Of a DNA stretch of 64,000 bases, positions 62,195 to 64,000 are shown piece by piece. Below the pieces are notes generated by a model, which saw only the letters and a program-made list of their open reading frames with translations, had not been told where the DNA came from and ran no database searches. Origin of the DNA: Candidatus Lutibacillus vidarii (GTDB lineage Bacteria > Actinomycetota > Actinomycetes > Actinomycetales > Dermatophilaceae); assembly GCA_016717165.1 (NCBI GenBank), contig JADKGA010000003.1, forward strand, positions 687,535 through 751,534, in the 5' to 3' direction. Each line of letters opens with the position of its first letter. Position 1 is the first letter of the stretch. A program made the position numbers and the translations under genes.

Positions 62195-62980
62195 ATGGAC
62201 CGGCATGCCGACCAGGCCCCGCATCGGGTGCGCTTTCGAGTGGGGCGCTCGTGGCGCCGCGGCGGTGGCCCCGCATGTCGTGGTCTGCGCGGTGGTCGAC
62301 GTCCTCAGCTTCACCACCTGCGTGTCGGTCGCGGTCGACGCCGGGATCGCCGTCCACCCGCATCGGTGGGGCCGGGGAGGGGTGCGGCGGAGCGGGCCGC
62401 GGCCGCCTTCGGGGTCGTCGCTGTGGGACGGGAGGAGGGCGAGGGCATGCCCCGGGCGGTGAGCCTCGCCGGCCTCGCTGAGGGCCGCCGCGACCTGGGC
62501 GCACGACATCGTCCTCCCTCGCCCAAGGGGGCGACGATCAGCGCCGTCGCCGCGGGAGGCCGGGGGCACCGTCGTGGCCGCCTCGCTGCGCACCGCCGGC
62601 GTGGTGGCCGAGCACCTCGCCGCCGTCCTCGCCGCGGACCCGACGGGGATGCAGCGGTCGCCGTCATCGCGTGCGGCGAACGCTGGCCGAGGACACCCTG
62701 CGCCCCCCGCGCTGGAGGACTCGTCGGCGCCGGCGCCGTCCTCGACGCCCTGGCCGCCCTGGTCGGTGCCGGCGCGCTCTCCCCCGACGCCCGAGCTGCT
62801 GCGGCATACCGCGGGTGTGCGCCGACCTGGCCGCGGCGCTGGGTTTGACACCAGGCGAGCGGACGTGAGCTGGGACCGCGGCTACCCCGACGACATCGCC
62901 ATCGCCGCGGAGGTCGACGCCCTCGCCGCTGGTGCCGGTCCCAGGCGAGGGTCGCTTCGTCGCCATGGTCGGCGGGGTCG
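62195..62980 (+). pseudogene. 2-phosphosulfolactate phosphatase (ComB)-like protein, frameshifted
   Basis: Segments in three frames match the ComB family: V-V-D-V-L-S-F-T-T-C-V-S-V-A-V-D-A-G, then G-A-T-I-S-A-V-A-A-G, the V-V-A-A-S-L-R-T-A segment, V-A-V-I-A-C-G-E-R-W and a C-terminal D-R-G-Y-P-D-D-I-A-I-A-A-E-V-D. ComB removes phosphate from 2-phosphosulfolactate in coenzyme M-like pathways, but actinobacterial relatives often lack the rest of that pathway, so the substrate is uncertain. At least three breaks are visible. Confidence 0.65.
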
Positions 62981-63480
62981 AACCCGCCGCGACCTGCCGA
63001 CGACGCCGCGCAGATGGCGGAGGTCTGGCTTCCCTTCGCTGGCGCGCTGCCCACGGTGACCCAGGCGCGCCCAAAACGACGACGACGTGCGCCGGTGGGT
63101 CCGCGACGTGCGTCGCCGGCGGCCGGACCTGGGTCGCCGTCGACGGCGGTCGCGTCGTTGGCCTCCTCGCGCTTCGGCCCGGTGTGAGTGAAACAACTAA
63201 AGGTCGACCCCGCCGCGCAGGGGCGCGGGATCGAGGAAATTCTGCTCTTGCTCGACCTTCTGGCGAAGGCGCGCAACCCCGGGGGGCTGCAACTGGACCT
63301 TCCAGGCCAACGCGGGCGCACGGAGGTTCTACGCGCGGGGGAGCTTCGTCGAGGTCGACCACACCGACGGGAGCGGCGAACGAGGAGCGCGAGCCGGACG
63401 TCCGGCTGACCTGGAGTCCTGTTTCCCCCCCTTGCTCCCCTCGGAGCGACGGAGAGTTGGCGGCGGGGTTCAGTGTTTAG
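62965..63480 (+). pseudogene. GNAT-family acetyltransferase, frameshifted
   Basis: Pieces read A-D-D-A-A-Q-M-A-E-V-W-L, W-V-A-V-D-G-G-R-V-V-G-L-L-A-L, then the acetyl-CoA-binding K-Q-L-K-V-D-P-A-A-Q-G-R-G-I-E and the C-terminal N-A-G-A-R-R-F-Y motif followed by E-R-E-P-D-V-R-L-T-W. This is the standard GNAT layout. The frame is lost at several points. The stop assigned is the first in-frame TAG after the last conserved residues. Substrate unknown. Confidence 0.6.
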
Positions 63481-63878
63481 GCAGCCGCGGCGTCCGCGTC
63501 GGCCTTGGTCTGCGGGACGGTGCCGTGCGGGTGATGCGAGGCGCAGATCGGCAGACCTTGAGCGGCCCGTCGCCCGTATTGGTCACGTTGTGCCACCAGC
63601 CGGTCGGGACGATGATCGCCCAGTGGCCTCGACCTGCCCGTCAAAGCTGAGTCGTCCTTGGCCTTGCCTATCTGCACCCGGGCCCGGCCCGCCTCGACGC
63701 GGAGGAACTGGTCGGTCCCCTCGTGCAGCTCCAGTCCGATCTCCCCGCCGACCGGGATCGTCATCAGCGTCATCTGGAGGTGCTCGCCGGTCCACGCGGC
63801 GGTGCGGAAGGTGTCGTTAGCGGTCGTGACCTCCTCGACGGCGACGACGTAGGGGTCGGGCCCATGGTCCGTGCTCAT
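63477..63878 (-). pseudogene. Cupin-domain protein with frameshifts
   Basis: A small cupin: H-L-Q-M-T-L-M-T-I-P-V-G-G-E-I-G-L-E-L-H-E-G-T-D-Q-F-L-R-V-E-A-G carries the first metal-binding motif. The second motif (W-H-N-V-T-N) is visible in another frame, and the end reads H-G-T-V-P-Q-T-K-A-D-A-D. Such cupins often have E. coli-like relatives of unknown substrate. The ATG 63878 has an AGGAGG ribosome-binding site upstream. Frame losses are near 63640 and 63560. Confidence 0.7.
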
Positions 63879-64000
63879 CGTGGCCTCCTGGTCGGTGTCG
63901 GTTGTCCTTGCCCACTGTATGCCGCCCCGGCGACCTCGCGCCCCGCGCGTATGGCGGACCTGGGGAACCCCCACGGCCGCGGCTAGGTCGGTTACCCCCA

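Larger units (their letters stand above)
119..63925. repeat. Dispersed octamer GTATGCCG / CGGCATAC, about one copy per kilobase
   Basis: Hand count gives about 65 copies of the 7-base core (GTATGCC or its complement) across the window, nearly all followed by G (or preceded by C on the complement), that is the octamer GTATGCCG. About 38 copies read GTATGCC on the plus strand and 27 on the minus strand. From base composition (assuming about 73% G+C) I would expect roughly two octamers. Examples: 451, 2709, 6251, 7481, 14446, 18508, 22682, 26461, 30638, 37699, 44478, 50708, 57242, 63918, and complements at 120, 3567, 9504, 11214, 17391, 22742, 31080, 37460, 50199, 62803. Confidence 0.9.

Noticed and set aside
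54327..63878. Reading the end region as an island of true pseudogenes
   Set aside because: The defects I could resolve look like shortened G/C runs in genes of unrelated pathways whose codon-level conservation is intact, which fits consensus error better.
1..64000. CRISPR arrays, tRNA or rRNA genes, insertion sequences, prophage
   Set aside because: None of the spaced repeats is CRISPR-like, no tRNA-like cloverleaf or rRNA sequence was recognised, and no transposase, integrase or phage gene is present.

Overview
The window is GC-rich actinobacterial DNA. An HspR-type dnaK operon, HAIR heat-shock operators, a mycothiol-dependent isomerase-fold protein, a DUF222/13E12 HNH protein and an EF-G2-like GTPase all point to Actinomycetota. 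A Micrococcales/Intrasporangiaceae-like member is my guess only. Genes are dense, often overlap by 4 bp (ATGA/GTGA), and lie on both strands. I see no tRNA, rRNA, CRISPR array, IS element or prophage.

Layout. 0-11 kb: truncated lipoprotein, two-repeat secreted protein, broken EF-G2-like GTPase, amylosucrase, clpB with a HAIR operator, large secreted subtilase. 11-18.5 kb: macro-domain protein, decayed LPRTG surface protein, heat-shock operon dnaK-grpE-dnaJ-hspR. 18.7-22 kb: Fur-family regulator (frameshifted), a Nur-box-like site and the nickel/cobalt ECF transporter cbiM(N)-cbiQ-cbiO. 22-28 kb (minus strand): PLP-dependent lyase, sugar symporter, NarL-type two-component pair, fatty acid hydroxylase. 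28-34 kb: hypothetical protein, DUF222 HNH protein, UvrA-like ABC protein, secreted protein with an internal duplication. 34-39.5 kb: EamA exporter, arsC-arsM, ECF sigma factor with a membrane partner, FluC-DUF190-FluC fluoride cluster, DUF2853 protein. 39.5-47 kb: small membrane protein, DDAH-like hydrolase, MDMPI-fold protein, 1228-residue secreted propeller/Ig/PKD protein, ThDP-dependent enzyme. 47-54 kb: broken MFS and DUF1801 genes, FAD/GcvT oxidoreductase, epimerase, and a tyrosine phenol-lyase reading out from a palindrome-rich divergent region. 54-64 kb: KimA-type potassium importer divergent from kdpDE, then MOSC, a sigma/membrane-protein pair, ComB-like phosphatase, GNAT and cupin genes.

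Three signals run across the window. (1) The non-palindromic octamer GTATGCCG/CGGCATAC occurs about once per kilobase on both strands, in genes and spacers and in different reading frames. It even brings in ATA isoleucine codons. This is the most unusual signal here and resembles HIP1 or DNA-uptake repeats in density. (2) Many conserved genes are broken by one-base indels, nearly all where a G or C run looks one base short, and every gene from about 54.3 kb to the end except the spacer elements is affected. I read these mainly as consensus-sequence errors. (3) Two copies of a related palindromic element lie 6 kb apart.

Regulatory logic: clpB and dnaK both carry HAIR elements, and HspR is encoded in the dnaK operon, so a negative feedback loop is expected. 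The Fur-like gene and Nur-like box suggest nickel control of the ECF transporter. The kimA/kdpDE arrangement suggests KdpDE may control a non-Kdp potassium importer.
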